Source: Eudorina sp. 2006-703-Eu-15
Taxonomy: Eukaryota; Chlorophyta; Chlorophyceae; Chlamydomonadales; Volvocaceae
DNA length: 64,000 bases
Reading direction: 5' to 3'
NCBI GenBank assembly: GCA_003117195.1
Contig: BDSI01000186.1
Span: 1-64,000, forward strand
In this document: positions 51,953 through 63,923 of the stretch, one piece after another
Numbering within the stretch: position 1 is the first letter of the stretch
How the letters are laid out: each line of letters opens with the position of its first letter
Position numbers and translations under genes: made by a program
The notes under the pieces: generated by a model
Databases searched by the model: none
Seen by the model: only the letters and a program-made list of their open reading frames with translations
What the model was told of the DNA's origin: nothing

Positions 51953-52148
51953 AGGTGCTGCTTGGCGGCGGCGTCCGGAGGCGCCGTACATCAAGCAGTT
52001 AGCCAGTCTGGAGAGCGATTATTGTTATGGCAATGTCTAGTACGGAATGACGATTATGGGAGTACCCCCCCAGGACAGTGGCTATTTCGGCAACGAATAC
52101 GGACGCGATCGCTTCTATGGTTCGGGATGGACGTGGCAGTGTAGTTAG
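51953..52148 (+). CDS. Unplaced coding-like exons, possible C-terminus of the CPBP-like protein
   Basis: One block (about 51953-52033) reads RRRPEAPYIKQLASLESDYC and then YGN. A second (52074-52148) follows a clean acceptor (TACCCCCCCAG) and reads DSGYFGNEYGRDRFYG, then SGWTWQCS and a stop. Tyr/Gly-rich composition continues across the two. They could be last exons of the gene at 47541-51644, if its exon 9 is spliced before the CAG-TAG stop, or a small separate gene. The donor sites needed (GTCTAG at 52034) are weak. Confidence 0.35.
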
Positions 52149-52740
52149 TTATACATAGCATGTGATATCGTGCCGAATGCGCAGCATACATAATGCGCCT
52201 TCCGTGTCCTGTTAAAAGATTGTGGCACATTTCGTGGCGGTTGGCGCAGCAAAGGTGCGGCAAGCTGCCATGGCGAATTTTGCCGTAAACGGACCCTCGC
52301 CTCATGGCGGCTTGCGCCCCTCCCGTCGGTAGACTGTTTTCGATGACTTGGATTAGACCTGTTCCTGTGCATGGGATTTCTTGCCTGCGTGCATGCGCAT
52401 TTACATCCGCCCTAGGAAATTATCTTCTGTGATGGCGTCTCTGTCATGTCACGTTCACGCGGCCGCCGTTGGTGGTTTCGGTTGGTTCGTTGGAAGGGCG
52501 GTTGCGTTGAAACTGCCCGCCCGCCGCTCTGAGTCGATCTCGCCGACCATCGTGAGAAGTCGCGGCGGCCGCCGATGCAGCGCGTCAGGACACGTCTTGC
52601 TGAGGGGTGTGTGGGTGTGTCAGCTGTCAGGAAACGTCAGTGACGGGCATGAGAGGCCGTCGTCGCCAGGCGTTGCCGCCGAGGGGTGTTCCGTGCCGCG
52701 TAGTAGTGCGGTGCAAAACTGCCCAGGTATCGTAAACAGG

Positions 52741-54533
52741 GCATGTTGAGTGTTTTGAATCCCAAATATCTCGATGAAGTTGAGGATAAAGTTGAGAACG
52801 CCATGTCTTGGAGAGCGCTCGTTTGGTGGATCGCCGTGGGCCAAAAGCTCGCTCGGCGCCGGCCGCCAGGGCACCATCACGATCGCTCGGGACGATGAAA
52901 AGCATCTTGCTGAACAACGAATACCTTCAGAGTCGAGCTGCTGCTCAGGGCGGGTGCCAGATGCCACCTGACGTCGGCGCAACGGCGGCGTCCGGCTGCC
53001 GGAGGATTGCTTTTTAGCTTGGTTGCTGGCGAGGCGAAAGGCCGTAGTGTCGCACGCGTGTTGCCTGGCTGGTATGTGGCTGCCACGATAGTACGGCTGG
53101 CCCAGTACGGCAGGCACACTCCCTGCGGCTGGCAAGAGATATGTGCTGATGGGATGTTTGCTCCCCGTGGTACGGTCAGGTGTTGGCCCCCTTCCCGGGG
53201 CGCCAAGCTCACGGATGCGGCAACGGCGGTAGGTTGTGTGGGCAGTGTGGCCACAAATACCTGATCAAGGTTGGGCTATCCTGGGCTGTCATACTGCAAT
53301 CTGCAGTGTTTAAATAGGACGTGGATAGCTAATCGGGACCCGGGGTCCGGCTGCGCGCTGCCCGCGATTCTGCACGTCGGTGCGGTTTGGGGGCTGTGCG
53401 CGGCTGCTGCCCGGGCGGGTGGGCGGTCCAACGATTTCGGCACTCTTACGATTTCAATTTGCAATCCCAAGAAAGACAGTATCTGCATCGCCGGCGGCGC
53501 TTGGAACCATGCTAGAGGTCCGAGTAGTGGTTTTATTACTTTTTGATACATTAGCACCTGCCCCTTCTTTCGTGCTACGGTGTATGCAACATGATTGCCT
53601 GATTTGGCATCTGCCGCTTCTCACGTGTATTCGTGCTCTGATGTGCTGTTGCGCCATCGGACGTGCCAATTGTGTCCCGGAGTCTCGCGCATTCGTGTGT
53701 GTGTGTGTGTGTCTTTGTGGGTGTGCGTGTCATATGGTCAACGATGGGTTGGTTTGGGCATCCACGGCGTTTCGAGTACGGCGGGATCAACGGTGTCTAT
53801 CCTGCTGGGTCTTGTGTCCGCCGCGATGGTGGGTGCATGGGCGGTCACGAGGGGTGCCGATTGTGTGTGCCTGCCGTTCTGCGCGGTTCCCAACTTTTAT
53901 ACGCCGCGGACGAGACGTCTGGAGAAGTCAGACTGTACCCCCCGTCTGGAGAAGTCAGACTGTACCCCCCAAGGACGCTCGTCTGGGGCCCCGACGTGTG
54001 GCTAACTTGCTTGGCAGAGAGGCAGCAGCTTTGCGTCTTTGGATGGACAAGCGGTGCCCATGCTCGCGCGGTGTCCGTATGGTTCGTTGGTCAACGCACT
54101 ACGAGGCCGGGGTCAAGCCGGTTGCAAGCGCGCGCCTCAGATGCTCGCTGGGATGTGGACCGTGCGCAAGCAATCAATTTATGAAGCGGAGGGTGCGGTC
54201 CTCTGCGCGCCTGAGACACAAGGTACGCGGCTGGGACACACACAGGCGTGCGGCGTACGTGGAGACGCGCGCGTGAAGCCGTGTGCGTGAAGGGCGCTAG
54301 CATGAGGGCGTACCGCTGCACCGCACCTCCCCAGCCACGAATGGTATGATGGCGCAAGCCTGACGAGGCCGTACGGGCATTGTTGAGATTGGCTTTGCCA
54401 GGGGTAACTGGACGACGTGGCCCCTCAGCGGCGGCTTTGCGACGCAAGGCCACGCCGCCAGCTACCTCATGGATTTCAACCAAGAACCCAACACGGCCAG
54501 GCGGGCCGCCAAACCTCCAGCCCAAGGTACCAG
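52741..54533 (+). CDS. Possible unresolved gene: scattered coding-like blocks, product unknown
   Basis: Blocks with protein-like composition on the plus strand: 52743-52850 (begins MLSVLNPKYLDEVEDKVEN, then a Trp-rich helix); about 53766-53850 (STVSILLGLVSAAMVGAWAV, a likely membrane helix); about 54017-54221 (VPMLARCPYGSLVNAL, ending at donor G-GTACGC); and 54369-54532 (IVEIGFARGNWTTWPLSGG and SYLMDFNQEPNTARR, ending G-GTACCA). The last two share compatible phases. I do not recognise a family and cannot join all blocks, so treat this as a locus to test rather than a model. Confidence 0.3.
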
Positions 54534-55823
54534 AGGCACACAAACCCGAGGACATGGCGCCCAGGGCTTGCAGGGCCTACTCCCCTTACCCCACCTCGAA
54601 ACATTCACAGCACAAAGTCGGCCCGCCACGGTTTTCCTCGGCGCCGACCGTCTTGCCTACAGTCCACGCAGTACTTGAACGACGGCACAGTGTACGGCAT
54701 CATCTCCCAGCGGTACGACGGCGGTACGACGGCGGGGCCCTGCGCGCCTATCGCAGCAGTCACCCAACGTTGCAGTATGGATGGATGCATGCGCGGGTGG
54801 GACCGACGGATGGGACCGACGGACGGATGGACGGAAGTACGGAGCTCCGGATATATATGTCATGCACGTACGGAGGAGTGGATGGATGCACGGCCGGATG
54901 GTACGGAGCGCGGATGATACGGCGGACCGCCCTGGAGCATCCACCCGGTGACTCTGCCGTACAGCGGATTCCGAACACGGATCCGGCCACGTGGAGCACG
55001 GAGATCCGACACCAGGGCCGCGATTTCATTTCACTTCAAGCCGCCAATTTCCCTCATACCCGCTTTGTATACGGTACCTACCTACATATCATCTACACGT
55101 GTGTGTGCGAAACCGAAATAATGAAGCAAGTACGGCAGTTCAAGGCGGCCCGCGTGCATGCACAACACCCGCACCAGGTGGGCCCAGCCCCCGGCCCCGG
55201 CAGGGATGGCCCACACCCTGCGGGCCCATGTACGGCAGTTCAAACTCGTTCACCAAGAACTTATGTACGGCAACTTCAAAGTTATCCATCGAGCCCTTGT
55301 GGACGAATGGTTTCCAATGGACACATGCATGCGGACGTATTGGTACGGCACTATGTACGGATTGACCGCCCACCGGTCAGTGTTGTGGTTGGCGACTTGG
55401 CGTCAATGAATGGATGACATATTCAATAATCTTAGATAAATTTGATGTTACAGGGACCTACCGAACCGTCGTCGATGTTGTATCAGTAGGAAACACTCCC
55501 GGGGGGCCCGGTGCCGGGGGCTCTGCCGCCGAGAAAAGCGGATACGCCCGCTCGGCATCAAGTCACAACCGAGGTTGAGGCGGGAAAAACTCTGACACAC
55601 CTACCTGTGTGCGGTTCTTGCCAATGGCGGGGCCCGGCCGATAGAGGTCCGTGTCGGCGACATGCCTGAACCTCATTGGAGCCTGACACACCCGTACGTC
55701 CCAACCCGCGACAAGGCACGACAGCACGCAGAGGCACGTGGGTATTGAAACCCTAGCAAGAACTGAAGCACGGACCGTGTCGTCAGAGGCGTGTGTCCCT
55801 ACGAGCTACGACACAGTTTGGCT

Positions 55824-58061
55824 TCACGGCACACCGCCGCGACCGGAGCTGGCGGCGGCGGCGCCTCCGCCGCCGCCCCCGCCGAACCAGGCCATCGCCG
55901 CCGTCCCCGAGCGTTCGCCCGCCGCCGCCGCCGCCACCGCCGCAGCCGCAGCCCCAAATCGCATCGGGCTGGCGGGCCGTCCTCCGACGTCGGGAGTCGG
56001 CGGCGGCGTCGGCCTCGACCATAAAGCCGCGGCGGCTTGTGGCGGGCCTTCACAACTAATCGCTAAGCGGTGCTCCCCTCTGAGGTGGCTGGCCGTGAAC
56101 GAGTGCGAGGGTGCGGCGGCTGCGCCGGCGGGCTGCGCAAGCCCTCGGATTGCACCCGCGGCGGCGGCGACGCCGTCGCCGCTGCGGCGCCGCCGGAAAC
56201 TTGGCGGCCGAGACAAGATCGGCGGAAGGATGTTCGGTTGCCCGCCGGGTGAGCCGCCGCCGCCGCCGCCGCCGTCGGCGGTGCCGTCGCCGCCGTCGAC
56301 GTCCCGTTGCCGCGCGGAGGTCGCGGCGGCTGCGGCGGCGGGGCTGCTCCCGCCACCTTCACCGCCGCCACACGACTTCGATGGCACCGCTTCCCTGGAG
56401 CGCATTGACACCGAGTGCTTGCTCGCGGAGAGTGCCGTACGGCTCGTCCGCGAAGCGACGGCGGAGTCGGCGGCGTGGGATGCGTCGCCAGCAGCGGCTG
56501 GCGCAGGCGGCTGCGACGCCTGCAAGCCCGTGCCGCTTCGCCGGCGCTGCCGGTTACGCATTATATGCCGGTGCAGCGGCTGTAGCGACAACGCGAGCTG
56601 CGCCAAGCTCGCGAGGGTCGCCGCGCCCGGCGGCAGCGGAGGCGGCGGCGGCGGCGCTGGGCCGGCATCGCCGGCAGGGGCGGCGGCGGCGCCGCCGCCG
56701 CCGCTGCCGCCGCCCTGCTCGTCCACCGTACTCGCTTCCCAGGCCGCACTCGCCGCGGAGTTGCTGGAGCCGGCGTGGCTGCTGGAGTGGTGCAGCTTGC
56801 GGTTGATGAAGCTGCCGACGGACGACAGCGTCGCGGCCAGCGGCTGTGGCGCCATCTTGGTTACGCGCGAGAGCTTATCGGCCACGTACGACGGAAGGTA
56901 CGGACTGAGCCGGGCGCTGGATGACTGCCGGTCAGTACGGCACACAAACACACACACAAGCACATACACACACGGGGTCCCCGCAGCGCGAGCGGCGGCG
57001 AGCGGGAGGGTAAGCTGGGTACCGTAACCCAGGGTGGCGCAGGGTGCGGCTTCACCGTTGCGGTGGAGCCGCCTCAGACGCAGCGCGTGTACGGCAACGC
57101 GCGTCCGTCCGTCTCGTCCACGGGCTGCCGTACACAGGTTACGGGCTGTGGCTTGCGTTGCCGTCACTGGGGCCCCATACACATATCCGCCCATCGAACA
57201 CCCCCTGTCGTCAACGCGCTCTTCTCCGCCTTTCTTCTCCTCGTGGCCTCTCCCCGCCGCCCCTTCTCCCCGCCGCACCTTCTCCCCGCCCCCCCTTCTC
57301 CCCGCCGCCCCTTCGCATCCGCGCATCCATCCAACCCGCAACCCGCACACCCACCTGTATGTCAGTCAACATGGACTTGATGCCCTCGAGGACCTCTCCA
57401 GGGGGGCCCTGCGAAGGGCAGCCGTTGACCAGCCGTTGACCAACGGGATCAGGAGCGTCCCGCATCACAGTGGAGCGCGAGCCGGCGAGCCAAAACACAA
57501 CTCAGCATCGTCGTACACGCACAGTCTGCCGTACATGGTTTTCACCTGCCGTACATTGCCGTACAAACACGCAGACAGATGAACACACACGCGCGCGCGC
57601 GCAGGGCCACACACCCGCACCTGCAGCAGTGCTTGCAGCTCCCCGTCGCGTCCGGCCGCTTCGCTGCCGGCTTCGGCCCCTCCCCCGCCACCCGCCACCG
57701 CTCCAGAACCGCCGCCGCCGCCGCCGCCGCCGCCCGCCGCCGAGCCGCTGCCGTACACGCCGCAGAACTCGTCGCTCAGCTTCTCGGATAAGCTCCTGGT
57801 CAATGTGAGCTTGAGCCCCAACGTCGAGGACTCGAACTGAAGGATCTTGCCGCTGCCACTGGGCTGACCAGGCGCGGCAAGAGGGTCGTCCGGATTTGTT
57901 GCCGTCGGTGCCGCCGCCGCCGCTGCCGCGGCGGCAGCGGCGGCGGCGGCGGCGTCGCCCAAGGTTCTGGCGGACGCGAACGGCCCGGCGACATCGCTGC
58001 TACAGCTTGACCCAGTAACCCCGGCTCGAGCCGCCCAGGCCTTGACAGATCTTGGCGACTG

Positions 58062-58092
<31 letters not shown>

Positions 58093-59300
58093 TGTTGCTG
58101 CTGTTGCTGCTGTTGTTGGTGTTGCTGCTGGTGTTGGTGTTGCTGCTGGTGTTGGTGTTGTTGCTGGTGTTGTTGTTGTTGTTGTTGGTGTTGCTGCTGA
58201 TGTTGTTGATTTTGTTGCTGTTGATTTTGTTGCTGTTGATTTTGTTGCTGTTGATTTTGTTGTTGTTGATGCTGCTGCTGTTGGTGCTGGTGTTGCTGCT
58301 GCTGTTGCTGCTGCTGTTGCTGCTGCTGCCGCCGCCGCTGTAGCTGTAGCATCTGCTGCAGCCGCCTTGCAGCCTGCGGCGAACTCGGCACCGACGTCGT
58401 CGTTTCACCCTCCGCCTCACCAGCTTCCGCCGCCACCGCCGCCGCCGCCGCCGCCGTCCGCGGGCTGTTCACCTGTCCCTTGAGAACCGCCGGCGCCGGC
58501 GTAACCGACACTGCGAGCTCCCCCAACGTCCCCCGGCCCCGCTGCATGACAGGCGCCGGAGACACGGCGGCGATGAGACCACCGAACGCCGCGGCGCCGA
58601 CCACGTTACCGAAACGCGCTGGCGTGCGAGCGTCTTCCTGCCTGCTGCCACCACGCGACGGTGCTCGTCCATTCCAGCCGTACAGCGGTGCCGTGGACCT
58701 GACTGCAGCCGACGGCGCGGCGACGCGGCCGCGGCCGCTGCTGATGCCGGTGCGCGCGGCGCCGCCGTCGAGGGCGGCGTCGCCGCCAGGGGTGTTCCCT
58801 CGGGAGCCCTGACGGGAGCCGAACGACTGTTTTTGATGTCGGAGGCTGAGCGACCCATGGGTCGGTGACGCGATTGGGGACGTCCTCGGCGTCCAGGATC
58901 GCTCCGGCAGCGCGGCCGCTGCGCCGAGCTGCGTGGGCGTGCTGGGTGCGGAGCTGGTCTGCCGGGTCTTGGGGATCGAGACGGTTAGGGGCGCCGCCGC
59001 GGCGCAGATCGGCGAAGAGGTTTTGGACGCTGCCGGGGGCACGGGTTTTGCGCCGGACCGAAAGGGTACGACAGGGTCGGGGGATGGGCTAACCTCCGCC
59101 GCGGGCTTGGGGGCGACCTTGTAGAGTCGGTCCCACACGCTTCCGCGGGAGGCCGACTGCGAGGTTCGGGCAGGAGAGGAGAGGCGACGGCAGCAGGGGA
59201 GGGGAGGGGAGGCGACGGCAGGGCAGGCGACGGGAGGCGACGGCAGGGGAGGGCAGCGGCAGCGGCGTTCGTTACCAGTCAAGCGGAAAGGGATCGCCAT
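55824..59300 (-). CDS. Low-complexity, polyglutamine-rich protein of unknown function, 4 exons, about 959 aa
   Basis: Exons (5' to 3'): 59300-57621, 57408-57355, 57124-57080 (least sure), 56924-55824. The first exon alone encodes 560 residues. It has a basic, Pro/Ser-rich N-terminus with a repeated SxRxxSRGN style, then a Gln/His/Asn tract of about 95 residues (58063-58340), an Ala run, and a better-conserved-looking stretch KILQFESSTLGLKLTLTRSL followed by SEKLSDEF. Exon 2 gives GPPGEVLEGIKSMLTDIQ. The last exon starts SSARLSPYLPSYVADKLSRV and turns into Gly/Ala/Pro runs. The ordered pieces around 480-620 may be the functional core. I do not recognise a family. The start ATG at 59300 is the first in frame. 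Exon 3 needs a weak GTCTGA donor. Confidence 0.6.
58063..58340 (-). repeat. Polyglutamine-coding CAG/CAA tract
   Basis: In-frame CAG/CAA codons with interspersed His (CAC/CAT) and Asn (AAT). A 15-nt unit encoding QQNQQ-like repeats appears about four times near 58200-58265. It is coding in the 55824-59300 gene. Confidence 0.9.
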
Positions 59301-59778
59301 GGTGATGACACCGGCTCACGGAGTCACGTTGGGCGAGTGTCGTAGCCCAACTGTGCACGCAGCCACTTTCCAACCGCGGCAAGCATCCAAGCAAAATAGC
59401 CCCATCGTCACCGCGCTTGTGTCAAGATTGCTAGCAGCAGGCAGCAGCACGGGTCCCAGCTCCCTACCCCGCCGACTGCTTAAACGTTCGGGTCGCAGTA
59501 CGGGTCGCAGTACGGTCGCAGTACGGGTCGCAGTACAGGCAGAAGTACGGGTTAGATGCGGGCGGGTGGAGGTACTTGGTGTGTGCAGCAAGGCGTGAAT
59601 GAATCCTCCGAGTCCCATGGGTCGCTTGAGCTGTGCGGGCACGTTTTGGGGCCAGGATCCGGTCCACCCTGTGTACGGCAATCGTATACGGACGAGCATT
59701 CATGGCGCGCCCCTGCTGGCAGGCCCGGTGGTAGTCCTCTGAGCGCCGCGGCGGCGCCGAGGCCCTAGGGCTGCGAGT

Positions 59779-62184
59779 TCAGGGGCCTGTCGCTCTGGAT
59801 GGCTGCGAGTCGGCACGTACGGCAAGTACGGCGGCCACAGCCCGTCGCTGCGGCCTTCGTCGCACAGTGCCGCAACGACGGGCGCAGGTCAGGTCAAGGC
59901 CTTATTTCCGCGCGGACTGCTGCCCTGCCGACCCGTGGGACGCACCTTGGGACGCGTTTCCTCTTCATCCCAGGGGCTAGTGGTCACCTCCACCGCGTCG
60001 ACGCGCTTCATGACGGTCTCCCGGCGGGCGGGTTTCTGTGAAGTACGGGATGTACGGCAACAGGGGAAGCATGCGGGCAGCGGCACACATCGTACCATGC
60101 CTGTGGAGAGATATTAGTGCCGTAGAAACAGGGCCGTCAGCACGCGCTTCCCGGACGCCCTGCCGGGCCGCCGTTGCCATGCAGTCTGGGTCAGCAACCC
60201 CACCGCAGCTGGCAGACCCACGGGTCAACAGCTAGCTTAGCAACCTTACACCGGCTGGCAGACCCACGGGTCACCAGCTCACCCAAGCGTACGTCTCCGT
60301 GTGCTCCTCGAAGAACGCCAGCATGGTCTGCAGAGTGCAGGGCCAAATTCAGGCAGGGCCACTTCAAAGCAGGGCCACTTCAAAGCAGGGCCACTTCAAA
60401 GCAGGGCCAACGGCCACGTCAAAGCAGGGCCAGGGAGGGGTTGCGCCAGGCCAGGGGCGAGGCCGGACGCCGGAGCTCCCCTCCTTGCAACTGCTGGGAC
60501 CGACTCCATGGATGCAGCAGCCCAAAAGAACGGTGCTTAGAACATGTACGGCAGCATGTGCGACCTTCGGACAGGGCAATCACCCCACTCTAGCTGTCGC
60601 GCCGATTGGGTGGCGAGCCTACGTCGTCCGGTGCCTGGGCGTCCCAATGCCCCGTCGTCCGTCCGTGTTACGGCAACCACCTACCCTATCGCACCCCACC
60701 CCCTGCCACCCACCGCATCGCACCCCACCCCATCCCACCCACCCCATCGTACCCCTGCTCTTCGAACCCCTGTCCCGAACCCCTTCGCTTCCCCTCACGA
60801 GCCTGGTTGCCCGGCCACCGCTCCCTTGCCTGGATGACGTTTGGGGCCTCCACCGCCTCCGCCTCCTCCTCCGCCTCCTCGCCCTCCTCCTCCGCCTCGG
60901 TCGGGGAATCCTCCAACTCCTTTTGCCTCGGCTTCCGCCGCAGCAGCACCGAGGGCTGTTCCAGCTTTGTCTCCACGCTGGAGTGGCGTCCCTCGGAGTG
61001 CAGACCGACCATCGAAACGCGGGTGACGGGCGGGGTCTCCTGGCGGCCCCGTAGTGTCTTGGAGATGATCTCCTGTGCGCGGGGTACATGACACCGATGA
61101 CCCAGGGGGTCCACTGAAACACCGCTCTTCATTCATGTTAACATGGGAGTCAAGCCAGGGCCGCCGGGCCCGACTGGGAGCCGGCAGCCAGGGCCCGACG
61201 AGGGGTCAGAAGGAGTATATCCCGCAGCAGGCTGCCCAAGACATATATACTTGTGCAAGCCCAGGTGCGAGAGATATCTCGATTCTGGAACCGCCACTCG
61301 TTCGTGTGCGTGTACCGCACGCGGTGGATTCGAACGCCATCCGTGAGTTGCCGTACATGCCGTATATGTCGTACACACTGCAAGCTCCCACCTGCGCAGA
61401 CTTGGCTTTGGTCGGCGCCACGCTGTCAACCAAAGTCGACATCGCGCGATCCAGGAATTTGAACCGCGAGCGCTCCGCTTCGAGTTGCTGCAAGATGCCT
61501 ATCGGCGCCACCCAGCCCTCGTCCTCCGAGTCGCCCTCCGTATCTGCGTCTGTCGTAGGCGCGCTTTCGGATGTGGCGGGCGCGGCGGGTGCGGCGGGTA
61601 CGGCGGGCGCGGCGGAATCGGCGGGCGCCTTCGGCTGCTCTGAATCAGGGACGGTTCTGTCGACTGAGCCGGCATTTTCCGAGTTGGATGCTTTATCAGC
61701 TGAATCGTCCGGTAACAGCTCGAACTTCATCCAGGCGCGTTGTCGTGGCGACTCTGGCGGCTCCGCCGGCTCCGCGTCCGGCTCATGGAATCGTACCCCC
61801 ATTCCCTTGCGTCGATCCCCTGAAACGAATTTTCAAGTAATCAAAATTAAATATAAATTCGATAGTAGACGCCAATGGGGGCGGGTATGTATCGATCCAT
61901 AAATTCTGCGTCGGGCCGTATGTATGGGACCGCGTGCTGCCGAAAGAAAGTACACACCCGGGCGCCAACAATAACACAAATACCCGTTAAATATTGATAA
62001 AATTACCTCTTGTTTTGCCAATTGCTGGCGGTGCACTTCGACCGTGGGAGTCACTCCCGCTGTCATTCCGCGAAACGGCAACGCTGCCCACGTTAACATC
62101 CCGAGGCTTGGCAGGTTTGGTTGAAAATAATGGCTCTGTGGCATCTTCGCCTAATCCCTCCATAAGAATTTCAATCGCTGCCAT
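59779..62184 (-). CDS. Acidic, partly coiled-coil protein of unknown function, 6 exons, about 350 aa
   Basis: Exons (5' to 3'): 62184-62007, 61819-61392, 61072-60830, 60327-60283, 60035-59946, 59847-59779 (last one weak). Phases agree for the first five. It begins MAAIEILMEGLGEDATEPLF; an in-frame ATG at 62280 would add 32 residues. It continues with a long acidic Ala/Pro linker, the helix LEAERSRFKFLDRAMSTLVD, and a Glu-rich run (TEAEEEGEEAEEEAEAVE). After that come TMLAFFEEHTETYAW and a basic-to-acidic end (RRETVMKRVDAVEV). The intron after exon 3 appears to use a GC donor (CAG-GCAAGG). I do not recognise the family; the helices suggest a protein-protein interaction role. Confidence 0.6.
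60355..60432. repeat. 16-bp tandem repeat
   Basis: Four or five units of GCAGGGCCACTTCAAA, the last diverged. It lies within the probable GC-AG intron of the acidic protein gene. Confidence 0.85.
61090..61138 (+). mobile_element. Short SINE-like 3' end
   Basis: Plus strand: CACCGATGACCCAGGGGGTC then CACTGAAAC and a tail TCTTCATTCATG. It matches the family 3' consensus and ATTC-type tail. It lies in an intron of the 59779-62184 gene. Confidence 0.5.
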
Positions 62185-63070
62185 ACTCCGCCAAACGCCA
62201 AAATGACAGCCAACTGAGCTCTCGTTGTCACAATTGCTGTATGAGGACAGATTGAAATATATGAGTTTCCTATGAGTCAACCCATGGCAGAGTTCAACGC
62301 CGAATGGGCAACAAGGAGCAGCGTCTCTTCAGCTCCTTTTGTAAAGCAAGGCCGAGCCATAGATAATTTTTGTTGCCGTTCTACTATGTGTTTGAACAAC
62401 TAGCAAGATACGGCATGCGGGCTGCGGGCTGCGGGTTGGTTAGGGTCGAAAACGTCCAGTTTCGGAGCGCGACGAGGCGATATGGCGGAGTTGCAGTCGC
62501 CGAGTCTCCGATTCGCCGTGCTGCCTGACTACAAATATTTGGACGCTCAATAATAATAATAAAAATTTCATGCATCTCCAAGTCAAGGTAATAACTTCAG
62601 AACCTGCATGTCTAGAACTAAACAAAGCCATGCTTGAATGTATACTACTGGTTATGTAACGTCTGTTATGGGTCACACGCATCAGGATTAACAAGACGGC
62701 ACACGGTTGCACGGCACAATACGGTAGTCCAACGGCTCCCTACCTTCATCAAAATGTTTATCAAAATACTGGTATTCAACCAGCTACATCTGAATTCCTG
62801 TTACCTGATCTGCAAATATTTCGGAGCTGTGATCATACTCCTCTGATTATGCTCAATGAACTTTGAGTCGGCTGCTTTCATCGATCAACTGTAATCCGAA
62901 TCTGAAAAAGTATGGAGAAAGTACCTTTACTGCAGGCATTTTGGGCTGACGTTGAGACTGCGACACCGACAGAGTCGGGCCAAGGCAGTTGGCCGACAGC
63001 GACAGAAATCCGGCAACGATATCCAAATCAGGTACATCGTTTCATTAAATATTGCGTGTAACAGCCGCTG
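62185..63070. other. Intergenic or upstream region, AT-richer
   Basis: No supported gene. It should hold the promoter and 5' UTR of the minus-strand gene ending at 59779 and, if real, the start of the plus-strand gene at 63.1 kb. Confidence 0.5.
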
Positions 63071-63151
63071 CTCGCTTTGCGGCATGCAAAGCGAATCCGC
63101 ACCGGCACCCGAACTTGCACCACGGTCCCTACGAAACCGCAGTTCATACAA

Positions 63152-63419
63152 CATCTGAAGCTCCATGGCATCCAGAAGCTAGGGGAGACGCGGATCGCTG
63201 CGACGGATTTGCCGGCCTTGTTCGGGGGCGACGTGCTGTTGACACGAGGCTCGGAGTCATGCAAGCTGGATTGGGCCTCTGACTGGGGAATTCAACCGGT
63301 TGAGGAGCCAACAGTCCCTGAAGGCGTAGCTGAAGCCGACACACAGCGTGTCTGCAGCCGCATCACGAGCAGCCGTGGGGGGTGGCTCCGGCAGCAGTGG
63401 CACAGCCGCAGATACAGGT
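63152..63419 (+). CDS. Possible exon of a partial gene running off the right edge
   Basis: After an acceptor-like CCGCAG there is an open plus-strand block: FIQHLKLHGIQKLGETRIAA, then LFGGDVLLTRGSESCKLDWA. It ends at a donor-like AG-GTACAT. The composition is protein-like rather than low-complexity. No family recognised; the rest lies beyond the TGCC array or outside the window. Confidence 0.33.
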
Positions 63420-63731
63420 ACATGTGTCTATGTAGACCGAAATCGGCGAAAGCGATAAGCAAGCACGGTCTATGAAGGGAGACATAAGCATCGAAGCAAG
63501 CACTTTCTGCGGAAGGTTCACACCAGGAGGCCTTTGCATGCATGGCTCTCATCGGCAGGCCGCTGCGCCTGTTCCCTTGGGATGCTTCCCTGCAAGTCGT
63601 CAACGGCCCTTAACACCTCTGCGGCGCAGCCGCACCCCGACACACAATGAGCCTCACATGGAGTACTAAGCTGCACACCACGTCCCCGGGCTTCCTCGTG
63701 TCCTGTCCTTACACCTTGCCTCCGCAGCAGC

Positions 63732-63923
<192 letters not shown>

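Noticed and set aside
55738..57027. 429-codon plus-strand frame opposite the last exon of the polyglutamine gene
   Set aside because: Mirror of GCC/GGC-rich coding sequence on the minus strand, which has the supported splice sites.
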